Origin: Pyrrhoderma lamaoense
Taxonomy: Eukaryota > Basidiomycota > Agaricomycetes > Hymenochaetales > Hymenochaetaceae
DNA length: 64,000 nt
Direction of reading: 5' to 3'
NCBI GenBank assembly: GCA_002794735.1
Contig: NBAZ01000011.1
Span: forward strand, 620,001 to 684,000
A program made the translations under genes and the position numbers. Below are positions 33,512 through 45,332 of this stretch, piece by piece. Below the pieces are notes generated by a model that saw only the letters and a program-made list of their open reading frames with translations, did no database searches and was not told where the DNA came from. Within the stretch, counting starts at the first letter, position 1, and every line of letters starts with the position of its first letter.

Positions 33512-36500
33512 ATGTGCGTAGGAAATCGTGCGGGAGTTGCTTCTCACTATGTTAATGGGCAGCTTCGCTCGTTATACGAGAATGCTCTTCACTGTGCAGC
33601 TCAACATGGCTCTGGTCTCAAGCCAAAATCGAGTATCATAGAATACGCAACATGTCTTGCTGAATTCTATGGGCCTGGGAAGCACTCTCATCATCGTGCT
33701 GCTGTAACAGACCTTTTATTCTTCGCAAAATTTGGTCAGCCACGTCTTGAATTTGTTTGCAACCATGAGGTCGTTTTGTTCCTGGAGTTGCAAAGCGGTC
33801 ACTATAACAAAGACTACCTAAAGGGCAGCTCGAAACGGTTAGTCTAGCACTACTTGACGTTTGATTTAATCCACTGAACATCTTGCAGCGAGACATTTGT
33901 AGATGTTACCCTCGCCTTCCGTATTCCTTTCAGTTCTCACACACTAGAGAACTTCCACTGTCATGCCATCGGGAATGCAGATGGATACACAACGATCTTA
34001 CATGTGCTGTCAATGGAATGTAAGTGTCGTTAATATCCTATGGCTGGTTTGTTTTGACTGAATATATATATAGCTGCCATATTTCTTCCGGAACACTCCG
34101 AGACCTCTGTAGTAACTAACGTATCCTCACTTGTCCAGTATATTTCAAAATACTATCTGCCTCTCCTTCGTCGAGCTGGACATCACGTTTTCCACTCTCT
34201 TCCAGACTTTGACAATCTCACGGCTACCACAGCTTATATCGATTACTCAACAGTCAAAACTCGCTCGCTCGCTACTGATCTTATCCATAACATACGCGTC
34301 GAAGACATCAATACATTCTTACGTGGGACATGGCTTCAAGCGGCTGCCTTTGTAGATGAGTTTGGTCTTTCCGAAGACACTGTTGCGAAGAGCTTCCTTG
34401 CCGAGCTACGATTCCCAGTAGTTGACGCCGTGAACATGCACATGCATCTCATTTTTGGTCCTCTGCATGTTGAGCCTCTGTGTAATCGAGAGGTCATTCT
34501 ATATGTAGATCTCCAAGACATTCATATCTATACTAACGGACTCAATGGGTAAGCGAGAAATATACTAACTATGGTATCATAAACTGATTCAGCATAAATA
34601 ATTAGAGCTCCTACATCTGAGTTGAGAGATTGGAAGATTGCTTTCGTTGTAGATGTTAAGTTAGAAGAAACTGATGAAGGGTGCTCCAGACGCGTCATTC
34701 TTGACCTTGAATGTAGGCAATATACATCTTACCTTGATACTCTGATTCTCACTGATAATGCTCGATATTAAGCGGCACGTTTCTGTGAACACCTATCGGT
34801 ATTTGGGGAATACCATGACGCTAGCATGCTCGTACGCATTAAGACTATATTAATCAAGCAGTTTACTACGTACTATCTCAGTATTTTGGAAAAAACGGAG
34901 ACAACGATTATCTACCATCACGACATAAGAATTCATGTAGATACCAGTGTCAAATCACTGTCCGAAGATGAAGTCGACCTATACGAATGCACGTGCATAG
35001 ATGAAGGCTCATGCGGGCACAGAAGCAGCGTGCACTGGGGTATCATTGAGCAGAATATTATTAGGAGATCCCACCCTGGTGATTTTGACTTTGTCATGGC
35101 GCTCACTCAGAAATCTATCAATGCGCACTTCAAAACGCTATGGGACTCATCCTGTCGCACATACGATCTTTCTGCGTCCCTTCGTACCTGGGAGGATTCT
35201 GAGTTTGAAAGGCAGACCTGTCTATCTAACTACTCATACTGCCATTCCGATCATGGAGAAGAGATATTTTTCTCTGCTTCTTTCTCTGCACCCAAGATTC
35301 AGCTTAATTGCAGACCGGGTTCCTATGGTGTTATCTTGTACATCCATCTCAATGAGGGGTACTTCCAAGTCTTAGGCTCTAAGAGAACCCTCCTTCCTGG
35401 GTAAATCATTTCAATTCCCTGTCTGAAAATAGTTATCTGATTTTGATTTTTTCTTAAGCTCGGACAAGAGCTCCTTCTCCCACTGGCGCCTCGCATATGA
35501 AGTTGATCTTAAGCTCCGAGAATCTTTCGACAGCTCAATCTCTAGTTCCATCTTAGAGAGACTTGGAGTTAAGCACGCAACTGGATTTAAACAACTAGTT
35601 CTGGCTTTGTCTAGTAGGTCTATTTAAATAACTGTGATATAACCTTGACTGATATAATGTAATATAGCCGCGAAACTTAATCTCTCTCTTTCGACTATTC
35701 CTGGTTTGTTGGACGGCACTGACTATCGGTCCATTCGTGCTCGTCGTGAGGCCCTTGAATACTACATGCATAATGGATATTTCCCGCTTTTAAGACGCTC
35801 TCACTATCATGTTCTCTACACGATACCTAAAGACGTTCCTCAACTACACAATCTCGATCGATTTATGAACTTCAAATTCGAGATTATTCCATTTATCTAT
35901 TCTTCCGAGAATCACTATCGTCAAGGCCTTTACGGTAGAGACAGAGCCATATTCGACCGCAATACAATCGTCATCATGGGCGTATCTGATGGTCGTGATA
36001 TTTCGTCTCTAACGATCTCGAGAGAGATGAACTGGGTGTGTGGTTACGGAAAGGAGATCCCTTATGGTACAGTTTGCCTTTCTCGTAAATCTTTCCTTGA
36101 TTCGCATCTACTTGTACTTTTGGAGAGGATAAACCGAAAGACGACAATCATCCCAAGCTTCTCTGGAGTTACTGATGACGGCTGGGTCATTGAGTTAACG
36201 AACTGGAGTGAACACAAGATTAAGAAGAGCCAGATTTGTAGATGGGTTGAGCGGAAAAATAGTCCCTTGGATAACCTAGAATTTGAGTGGAACAACCGGG
36301 ACACCTGGAAGTATGAACATGAAGGAGACGTAAACACCGGAAGATACACTACTGAATGTAAGTTTCATCAGTTCTCATTAACGTCCTTGGCTAACTATCA
36401 GAAGGTAAAACAACCAATGTTCTATCCATTCCAACAAGTCGCTCCTCGTCCTCTAGTATTATACTTAGAGGAGAGATGAAGATGTCCCTTTCTTATGAAG

Positions 36501-37303
36501 GTCCTGGAGTTGATTGGAGGTACGGCAGATCTGTTTTATATATTACTTGTTCGTAGGACTCATCTCCATACAGTGGTACGATCTCTGCTTCATGGGCTGC
36601 AGTCATCACCTTCATATCCTCAGCTGCTGGGTTGCAAATACACGTGCACGCATCGGATCTTGTTCCCAAATTCCACAAAACATCTTTGCCTAAGGGAAGC
36701 GCTGGGAGCACTATATTTGAAGCTGCTTCCGCCCAGTTCAAACGTGTCTTCCCCGGTACAATAGACTGTACAGAGATTGTGCAAGAGTTGCGTACTCGAT
36801 TCGAAGGCTTGTGGACCGGTCTCAATGTTACGTCTCATGAGTTGTGTGTTGCTCGGCCAGTATTCACTCGTAGGGGTGATATTCTTTTAGAGCTCGCAAT
36901 CCGGTCACAGGCTTCTACCCACAACCTTGGACCACCAAGCTCATTCAAAAACGGATACTCATTGAACAAGAAGCCCAGCACGATAAGTCTTAATGGTGCT
37001 AAGCCTGTTGAGATGAACGGTAATGGAAATGCCACTAGCGAGTTATTTCGAGGTGAGATTATACTCAGAAATCATAACGCTCCTGATCTAATCAGTGCTT
37101 ATGTTTTTAGTCTTTCGAAAAGTCGGAGACACGATTTCTGGACATTCTTCTATCTCTCGTATGTCTAGTTCCACGAAAATCAGCTCCACAGTTGTCAGCC
37201 AGGAAACCGAGGTGTTACAGAGCTCATCCGCCGTTTATAGTCACGGCAGCGAGGTCAAAGAGGAAATCAGTGGTGTCAGCATCGGAACTGTCGCAACAGC
37301 ATG
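33512..37303 (+). CDS. Large protein of unknown function with three to four internal repeats
   Basis: Multi-exon protein of roughly 1,100 residues, likely soluble, of a type I recall as hypothetical in Agaricomycetes. A domain of about 250 residues recurs. Each copy has a stretch of the form REV(V/I)L(F/Y)L(E/D)LQ-G (FVCNHEVVLFLELQSGHY at about 33750, LCNREVILYVDLQDIHI at about 34480, SYGVILYIHLNEGYF at about 35325), followed after an intron by a DVTLAF / AFVVDVKL / AYEVDLKL strand, then a helix with Y-Y-LPLLRR or YFPLLRR. The C-terminal part differs: MKMSLSYEGPGVDW, then SGTISASWAAVITFISSAAG, an FPGTIDCTEIVQELRTRFEG segment, and a Ser-rich tail. Frame slips by one base at 36465-36466, about 36519-36520 and the A-run before 37116, all at homopolymers. 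No catalytic motif or known domain seen; the beta-rich repeats suggest a binding or structural role. Confidence 0.6.
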
Positions 37304-38188
37304 AAAGCATGTTACCTAATCCTAATTGCTGTTGTTGCCTTGGAATGATTTACTGAGCTATCCCCTGTTTCATTAATCTGCTTCTTCTGTTTCATCCTCC
37401 CTAGTACTGTGAATCTTTTAAATATTGAGAGTAGTATATTTTCTTGTAGTCTTCAATGTATAGTACTTTTTCTGTCATCTTGGGTATGCATAATTAAATG
37501 ACATTAGTAAGTTGTCTCGCGATAAAACGTGTACTCGGAATTCGGATCGGTGTTCAACACATTGTACGAATTACTTAAGGGATGTAGAGAGATTGTAGTA
37601 TTTTTCAAGGTCATGGGACGACATAAAGGAGGCTGGATCAACATAAGGACCCGAGATTTTTGCATTAATTTTCGACGTGTCGGTCTCTGGAAGTAATTAT
37701 CGTCTTCTTGTGTTATTTATAGCGATTAATTATCCTCTGGAACTCTTTTGTGATAAGATTATGAATAAGAGAGCTTCGTTTCGAAGTGGTATAACTCTAA
37801 CATCGGAAGATTATCGCGTTGTATCTTGTCTGCCGAGAAAGCAACGTTTTCGGATCCGCACTTTAAAGCATGTCTGGTACCACGAACTTAGTATTTTCTT
37901 TCACTCCTGCTTTGTTTCACTTCAACGCTGTGTAGTGAGGTTCTCGTATGCGGAAACATCTCGGGATTCAATGAAACGCATCTACCAAAGGCTCTTCTGT
38001 ACGCAAGCTAAGGAGACTCTTCGCTTGAAGCCTGGTATGTCCAGCAATAGACATGTTCTTGCTGAACAAAATTCTTGGACTGCCAGACGTTTCTCCGAGC
38101 TCGTAGAGGTATAAAACGCAATCTGGACATCTCAAATCGCCATCGACAAAACAGTTCCAATCTAGGTCTTGGTCTATCCGTTTAAAAG
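37304..38188. other. Promoter region of the GH7 cellulase
   Basis: About 890 bases upstream of a highly expressed-type secreted cellulase gene. A 145-codon plus-strand frame (37677-38114) is open but has no family resemblance and overlaps the TATA box region at its end, so I regard it as chance. Carbon-catabolite-type sites would be expected here; I cannot point to one with confidence. Confidence 0.4.
38110..38116 (+). promoter_or_regulatory. TATA box of the GH7 gene
   Basis: TATAAAA, 79 bases upstream of the ATG at 38189. Position and sequence fit the core promoter of a strongly induced fungal cellulase. Confidence 0.65.
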
Positions 38189-39601
38189 ATGTTCCGTGCT
38201 GGTGCTCTTCTCGCTTTCGCTCTAGCTGCCGTTGTACGCGGTCAGCAAATAGGCACAAACACCGCAGAAAACCATCCACCTCTCACCGTTCAGTCTTGTA
38301 CCTCCGGCGGTAGCTGCACAACACAGTCTCGCTCTGTTGTGCTCGATTCGAACTGGCGCTGGCTTCACTCCGTTCAGGGATACACGAACTGTTACACAGG
38401 AAACACCTGGGATACTTCTCTCTGTCCCGACCCTGTTACTTGCGCTTCCAACTGTGCGCTCGATGGTGCTGACTACGCAGGAACTTACGGTATCACCACG
38501 TCCGGCGATGCATTGACCCTCAAATTCGTAACTGGTTCCAACGTCGGATCCCGTGTATACCTCATGGCAGACGAGTCTCACTACCAGATGTTCCAGTTGA
38601 AGAACCAGGAGTTCACCTTTGATGTAGATATGTCTAACCTTCCTTGCGGTCTCAATGGTGCTCTATACTTCGTTGAGATGGACGCAGACGGTGGTTTGTC
38701 CCGCTTCAGCGGTAACAAGGCTGGTGCGAAGTACGGAACCGGTTACTGTGATACCCAATGTCCTCACGACATCAAGTTCATTGACGGAGAGGTATGCACT
38801 TTTCATTAAACATTATGTGATACAAATCTTAGTTCTGTGATATAGGCCAACGTTCTTGGCTGGGCACCCTCGAGCACCGATTCGAACGCTGGTGCTGGCC
38901 AATACGGAACTTGCTGTAACGAAATGGATGTCTGGGAAGCTAACTCTCAAGCAGCCGCCCTCACCCCCCACGTTTGTACAGTACAAGGCCAGACTCGATG
39001 TGAAAGCAGCACAGAATGTGGCGATGGTGACGAACGTGCCGATGGTCTCTGTGACAAGGATGGTTGTGATTTCAACTCGTTCCGTATGGGAGACACTAGC
39101 TTCCTCGGTGTTGGCAAGACTGTTGACACAAGCAAGAAAATCACAGTTGTCACTCAATTCGTCACAGCCGACAACACCACAACAGGACCGCTCACTGAGA
39201 TCCGTCGTCTCTACGTCCAAAACGGTGAGGTTATCCAGAACTCCAACACTAACATCCCAGGCATGGCAACATTCAACTCCATCACCGATGACTTCTGTAA
39301 TGCACAAAAGGAAGCATTCGGTGACACCAACTCCTTCGAACAGAAAGGTGGTCTTAATGTTATGGGTGAGGCATTTGCTCAGGGTATGGTCCTCGTCATG
39401 AGTATCTGGGACGACTACGCAGTCAACATGCTCTGGCTTGACAGCGACTACCCAACTGATGTTAGCCCAAGCCAGCCCGGTGTTGCCCGTGGCCCTTGCG
39501 CTACTTCATCTGGTCAGCCCAACCAGGTTGAATCCCAGAGCGGAAGTGCCTCTGTCACTTTCTCAAACATCAAGTTCGGACCCCTTGGATCGACTTTCTA
39601 A
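38189..39601 (+). CDS. GH7 cellobiohydrolase, no CBM1
   Basis: Secreted retaining cellulase of glycoside hydrolase family 7, cutting cellobiose units from cellulose chain ends. 452 residues in two exons (38189-38791 and 38846-39601). Residues 1-18 form the signal peptide ([18 protein letters not shown]); the mature protein begins [17 protein letters not shown], so an N-terminal pyroglutamate is likely. The catalytic triad lies in NEMDVWEAN: nucleophile E227, D229, acid/base E232. Many Cys in the expected places form the disulphide set ([30 protein letters not shown]). The exo-loops look present ([14 protein letters not shown]), favouring cellobiohydrolase over endoglucanase. The protein ends right after the catalytic domain ([13 protein letters not shown]), so it has neither linker nor cellulose-binding module. 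Codon use is more C-rich at third positions than in neighbours, as for highly expressed genes. The frame is intact. Confidence 0.96.
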
Positions 39602-39916
39602 ATGCACAGTTTCTGCTTGGGATTTTATGTCTAGTTTCCTTGGGTTGTTTGTATGTTACCTAGTTTAGGATTTAGGTTACTTGTAAAGGTTTCATTGGAT
39701 TATTAGACTGAAACAGCAATACTATGTCCCTTTCCCACTCACAGACAAAGTTGCAACTGATATATGAGTGCCTGTTTATATTTGATACTTGAGTATCAGC
39801 CGATATGATATCCTTTTTGGTAAGCTTTATCACATGAAGTTCGAAGTCAGGTAGCACATAGTCAGGATTCAAGTATTCTCAAATTTCTACTACTATCTAT
39901 TGACAAAAAGATACAT
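39602..39916. other. Convergent intergenic spacer
   Basis: About 315 bases between the 3' ends of the GH7 gene and the NFX1-type gene. It should hold both polyadenylation regions. A short minus-strand frame at 39672-39872 is not supported. Confidence 0.4.
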
Positions 39917-42900
39917 TTACATATCATCGTTTTCCCAATTATCTGGAACATCATCCTGAGTATCTTGCTCGGGGACACTTGCAGCGGGTGGGGAAGGTTT
40001 TCTTAACGGAACAAGCCTAGAAATCGAACGAGCGTTATCTGTAGTATTATCTGTTGTAGCATCCCATGCAGAACCTGAATTATGTGGGGCTCGACTCTGT
40101 GGAGCACTGCCAGAAACAACTGACGTCCAGCCTCTAGACGATGGTGTATTCGTGTTGTTACCACTGGGCAAAGCGTTATTAATTGCCAAAGCAGAACTAG
40201 GTCGAGTTGTCGGTGCGGATGGAGTCGTTAACGGACTCGACGAACGTAGAGTCGGATTTGTTACTAGTTTACCAAAGTTAGGTGTTGTGGTGGGAACACT
40301 TGCTGAGAGTAAAGGTTTGGGTATCCGAGTATCAAGACGGCGGATAAGCTGAACACTGAAGTAAAAATGAAAGTTATTTACGGATGTATGATGCCTTAGG
40401 AGAAAGTAATGGCAAACAAACCTTCGTAAAGGTTCCTGGTCTACCATCTGAGTATCTATACGGTATATAGAAGCGAGCTGAAAGCGATTGTTAGAAATAT
40501 AATTTGATTATTATTTATGATAATATACTAACATCATGGACAAATTTTCTGCGGGCTTCATGCATGTGAGGAAGCACTTGCAACTTCCTCTCAGTGGAGA
40601 CGAAGCTAATAACCCAGGTTTAGTACAAACGGGATCATGAATAAGCCAAATCAGATGACTCACTCGGAGAACGTCTTTTCAACCATGGTGCAAAACTTCA
40701 TATTTGCTTTTGCAAAAGCAATCAGTTCACTAGGATATGTTACTGCTCTTTCTCCGTTTCTATCACGGATTTCCTGAGATATCCCGAGAGCCTCGGCTAA
40801 TCGTGCGTTGCGCTTTGCCATGGCGCATTCATTAGTACATTTTAATACTGTCGCCTGACGTCCACCAGGGTTTGAGGTTGAACGTCCGCAAAGACTTGTC
40901 TGCTGAATACGCCCGCAAGCGCATCGGAGAGTGACTTGAGCTTGACACGGCTCTTCTTCGGAACAAGAGGCGGGAGCATGACAAGGCGTTGTACAACCAT
41001 GATGCGCTGGTAAACTATAAGGATGAATTAATTTATATTTTCAGTCAAAAACGTAAAAGTATAGGAGAATGTGTTTACCAGAGCTTTCGAGGTTTTCCGC
41101 ACTCTGAGGTGCAAGGCCCACATTCACCACCGTGGCAAGATCTATCACAATGATGATAACCACAGTCTAGAAGTCTGAGTAATTTATTAGAACATATATT
41201 CATTGATATGAGACACATGCCACAAGTTCTATGCTTACTTTCCACAAGTTGAACCACAAGAAACTTTCTCTTGAGAGCATCTTTTGCAAGAAGTCAACGA
41301 AAAGAGCGAAAATGATAAAAAAGCAGACCTACCTAATATTCTGTACGATTGATTTTCCGCATGCACAAGTTTTTGATGTTAAGAAAGGACAAGGAGGACA
41401 TGGAGAAGGATCTTCATGACACATGTGAGGAGACTTCTGGTGCCCACAAGGGGAGGCGGCCGTGAACATGGATAGGTACAGCTTATTCGAGTGCCACAAG
41501 GGATGGTGGTTCTATGATGGTCCGACCACAATTGCAAACCATCTGCAGTTCAGTTCAGTGTTAATGGTATCATTTGATTATTTTCTAGTCTTTACCTCTT
41601 CAAATGAAGAACGCAAGCAAGGTGGGCAGGGCCCACGATGATCCCGCTCTTCACATTTATGGTTACCACACCCAAGAGGTTTACCACATATTAGATCGCA
41701 TTCATGCCAGTGAGCTTCTTCGCCAAAGTCTTCCAGACCCTGTTGAGTTTGACGCTTCTTTCCCTTCCCACGTGCTCCGCCACCGGTGAGAGCCGCTAGG
41801 GGACAACATGCACGATTGCATTGATGTCTTCCACAAGCACGCAGAGAAAAACAAGGTCGGTCACAAAGAACCTGGAATATATCGCTATCACCCTTTGGAC
41901 GGGTCTCGTGGCAAGGCACAGCACGGGTTGTAGAACCGCATCGACAGGGTATGATCAGTGATATAGAACAAGGGGGACATGGGCCGTATGACCTGGATAG
42001 ACGATTTAATGGTCAAGATATGGTATCGGTGATTATTGAAAAGATAGAAAACATACAAGGCACGGAACAAACGTGGTCGCATCCTTTTAGTGCTTTTTTA
42101 CAGATGCTTCCACAAGTAGCTATTGGATCAGTACATTTAGTACGATGGCCACTTTCGAGCTCTTGCAAGGGCTTCTTCCACATGGACAATGAGTGATCAG
42201 TGAAGGAGATCTCGGGCACTGTGGAGACCGTGTAGATGGAGGGTGGCATGATTCTTCACATTTATGTATTTTACAGTCGTAAAGTCTAGAGTTTAGAGAA
42301 TGTCAGCATTCGAGTACCTTTTCTTTTAAGATTTTACGTACTGTCCACAAGGGTTTTCACAAGCAAATTTACCATCCCATTCTTCCAAAACACCATCGTC
42401 ATTAACCCTGGAACTATGTAGTTCCTTTTCGTCCATACATTTGACCTCTCGTTTCGTTTTACCACAGTAACACGGGGCTTCCTCCACGACTGAACATTCC
42501 TGACAATTTCCCGGATGACATACGGATGAACAACGATGTCGAGTACAGTTAAGAGTACGATCACAGACTTGACCACAAGAGATGCCTACACCAGGCAGTA
42601 ATTCTCCGCATCGGAATGATTTAGTTTGTCTATTGCAATGACAGCGTAATTGAATCGTAATTTGACATGGAGGACAAGGCCCGGGATGACATAGGAGGGG
42701 ACACGAGTGTGAGCAAGCTCGAGGTCTTGAACAAGGATTTCCACAGCTATGCGGTGTGGCAAGTCGAGGGGGGCGTGGATCTGGAGTTGATCCACAGAAG
42801 CATCTAGATATGATGAATGATTATTAATTAATAATTTGTATGCTATGATTAACGAAAATTGTACTCACAAATATGCAGGAGGTACCTGCAAACGTTTTCG

Positions 42901-43745
42901 CTGACAACCAGGACACCTCCAATCCCTTGCTTTCCTGTCTCTCCACGTGCACGGTAGGCATCTTGCATATCTTTAACTGATTTGGATGCCCACGATTTGA
43001 TACATTTAAGATGAAAGGGAGTATAGCAACACTGTGTGTCTTCAGATTCTTCATTATCTGTTTTCTCTATTATAAAGTTTTAACATGATACGCCTTGAGT
43101 ATAAAGAGCATATTCCTTACTAGATATGTTACTTGGAGAACAACTCCACATGGGTTGGGCAGGATGAATCGAGTTGAAGCAGATGGGACAATCAACGTAT
43201 GGTGGGGTGCGAAGAGCATCTATGAGCCTGTTCGTCAATGTATCCGCCTTCGCATCGCGAGCTTTACTGGCTGCTACTCCGTCATTTGGCGCTGATTCTC
43301 GCGTTTCTTGATTTTCGGTCAGTTTCGTATTCATCTGTTTCCTTTTACTACCACCACGATGCTCTGATGCCCAACCCCCTCTCCCGCGTCCACTTGAACT
43401 TGCATCAATCCGAGGGGACTTTTGGGTTTCAGAAGAGCCCCGTTTGTCTCCATCCCTTACGCCATCAACCCGTACACCTCCACCTCCACGGCCACGTTTG
43501 CTAGGTTTACCTCTCCTCTTAGTAGTGTCAGCAGCACTAAGAGATTCCGGATTATTGTTTGATGAATCCAAGTTCACTGGGTGAGCATTATCTCGCGCAT
43601 TTGGTGTTCTCCGGTTCCGTGTTCTTCTCTTTGGCCCATCCGTGTCATGAGCTGATGATCCTGGCTGCAAGGAGTCTGCTGTATGAGATATTGAGTCCAG
43701 TTCGTTACTATGGGATATTGAAGTAGATGAAGAAGGTGCGGGCAT
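39917..43745 (-). CDS. NFX1/FAP1-type zinc finger protein (RING-like, NFX1 fingers, R3H)
   Basis: Homologue of human NFX1 and yeast FAP1. In yeast FAP1 interacts with FKBP12; NFX1 proteins act as nucleic-acid-binding regulators or RING-type E3 ligases. N-terminus (start 43745): Ser-rich and basic, with an Arg/Gly-rich stretch (RGRGGGGVRVDG). A RING-like Cys cluster starts at PPYVDCPICFNSIHP and continues after an intron with CCYTPFHLKCIKSW and WRCPGCQ. Then come many NFX1 Cys/His fingers in separate exons (PHSCGNPCSRPRACSHSCP, CHPGPCPPCQ, CHPGNCQECS, CGQVCDRTLNC, ACGRHQCNRACCPL, HECDLICGKPLGC, CDRSCHGGECGPC). Near the end is the R3H region (SFVSTERKLQVLPHMHEARR, then RKFVHD, then LIRRLDTRIPKPLLS). 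A Ser/Thr/Pro-rich tail ends DNWENDDM. Length and order are as in fungal orthologues. Confidence 0.88.
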
Positions 43746-44362
43746 TCAAGAGATTAATGTAGTGCAATGGAAGGATGATATAACAGATGTAAGTAAGCCG
43801 AAACTTTTGAGATATTTAATAGTACTATGATCGGCACCGATTCGGCTAATGACTCATCCAGATTTGACTCAATAGAACTGGTATTTATTATAGATTATAT
43901 AGTATCCCACACTAATTTTCTATTTAGACATCGGGATATTTGTAATAGTTACTTGAGAAAACTAGCTTAGCTACTTTTCTTATAACAAAATAGGCTGTCA
44001 GTGGTAGCAAAAACTTAAACAAGTTCTTACGACGTAAACTATAAGTTTTTTAAAACTTATAACAATTATCATTATAAATAGACTTGATAAAGTTTACAGT
44101 CTTGCAATCTACAAAGCAAGCGCCCAATGTTCAACATGTTAGTTACTACATATACAAATACTTCAAGTGTGCAGAAGGCCCATTCTAATAAAGACCTGTT
44201 ATCTTTTAAAAGAATAATCATCTTCAACAATGTAGCCTATTTGATCAGGGTACAAAATTTTCTAAAATCTAGTGCATTCAGTACAACCAGTTAATTGTGG
44301 TTTTCATTTAAAATGAAATACAGATTTACATTACAATATATACATAAAAGATCATAAGCAGC
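43746..44362. other. AT-rich intergenic region
   Basis: About 620 bases, very AT-rich, upstream of the NFX1-type gene and downstream of the NFKBIL1-like gene. It should hold the promoter of the former. No gene seen. Confidence 0.4.
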
Positions 44363-45133
44363 TCACTGGCGTGCAACTTTCTCTGCTTCTTGTATTTTCA
44401 TGAGGGTCATGATCACAGCGTCAATACTATCCTTAACTTCGTCCTGCTCCACTTCTGATACTCGGGCTATGACACCTTGCAATTTATCTGGGTGCCAACG
44501 AAGGAGGGATGCCCTAAGGCGTTCTTTACGAGTAATTTTGTTCCCTTCGAGGGTTAATGATTCGAAGAGAAAGTCAGAAATCTTTTTTTGGTCGTGAAGG
44601 TCATCAATGCTTGTTGGAGGTGTTAGGAGTGGCCATGGGATCATCTTGTAGGTGACTGTCTCGTATTCTTTTGTAGGAGAACGTGACATTAGTTTCGTCC
44701 ACGATTCCTCGTAAGTATCCCATCGTTCTCGTATGCGTCGTTCAGTTTCCTCCTTTTCAACAATTTTACGTACCCACTCCGTTCGTACAGGATCTCTTCT
44801 ACCATCCTTGTCACGGAGCATACCACCCTGCTTCACCCAATATTTTTCACCAATCAATGCTTGCTCCCGTTCTCTTTCCTCGTACAGCCTGCGTCTCTGG
44901 TCTGTTTCTTCTTGACATTTTTTCCATCTCCGTTCCTTCTCCTCGTCCTCTTCGTTATTGGTTGGATGAGTCTCTGCAGAGGTTCTCCCAGTTGACCTTG
45001 ACTCGTTCGTAGAAATTTCGAGAGCCCTGAATTTTTGCTCAAGTGTAAGTGGTACACCATTTGGGAAAGCGAAGTAGCCTCTGTTGGAAGAGGATGGCGA
45101 AGGGCCACTTTGTTTAGTGGGAAGGGAAAACAT
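44363..45133 (-). CDS. NFKBIL1-like protein with C-terminal J-like RWHPDK helix
   Basis: An intronless 256-residue protein. The N-terminal half is low-complexity, then a highly charged helical region (ERRWKKCQEETDQRRRLYEE onward) with coiled-coil character. The C-terminus has WPLLTPPTSIDDL and RKERLRASLLRWHPDKLQG, the conserved end of NF-kappa-B inhibitor-like protein 1 relatives; the HPD tripeptide resembles that of DnaJ domains. Fungal members are uncharacterised; animal NFKBIL1 is connected with mRNA processing. An upstream frame overlaps the start, but the ATG at 45133 gives a natural N-terminus (MFSLPTKQSGPSPSSS). Confidence 0.7.
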   Translation of the reverse strand: MFSLPTKQSGPSPSSSNRGYFAFPNGVPLTLEQKFRALEISTNESRSTGRTSAETHPTNNEEDEEKERRWKKCQEETDQRRRLYEEREREQALIGEKYWVKQGGMLRDKDGRRDPVRTEWVRKIVEKEETERRIRERWDTYEESWTKLMSRSPTKEYETVTYKMIPWPLLTPPTSIDDLHDQKKISDFLFESLTLEGNKITRKERLRASLLRWHPDKLQGVIARVSEVEQDEVKDSIDAVIMTLMKIQEAEKVARQ

Positions 45134-45332
45134 ATCCTAGGCGGTAATAGAACTCCAGGTGTTGAAAGTAGAAGACGCGCATCGAACGCGTTGACCACAC
45201 ACGGGCACGTGCAACATGATGACTATGATGTGACGTGACGTTGTGACATTTGTATGTAACTCTGATGCTTCTCATGTTGCGCGAATTACATTTGACACAA
45301 TCATTTTTAATTTTATACAATTACACACGAAC

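Noticed and set aside
37677..38114. 145-codon plus-strand frame upstream of the GH7 gene
   Set aside because: No family resemblance, and it runs to the TATA box of the cellulase; better explained as promoter sequence.
38815..39400. Long frames on both strands overlapping the GH7 gene
   Set aside because: C-rich third positions keep alternative frames open; only the GH7 frame has a signal peptide, catalytic motif and intron.
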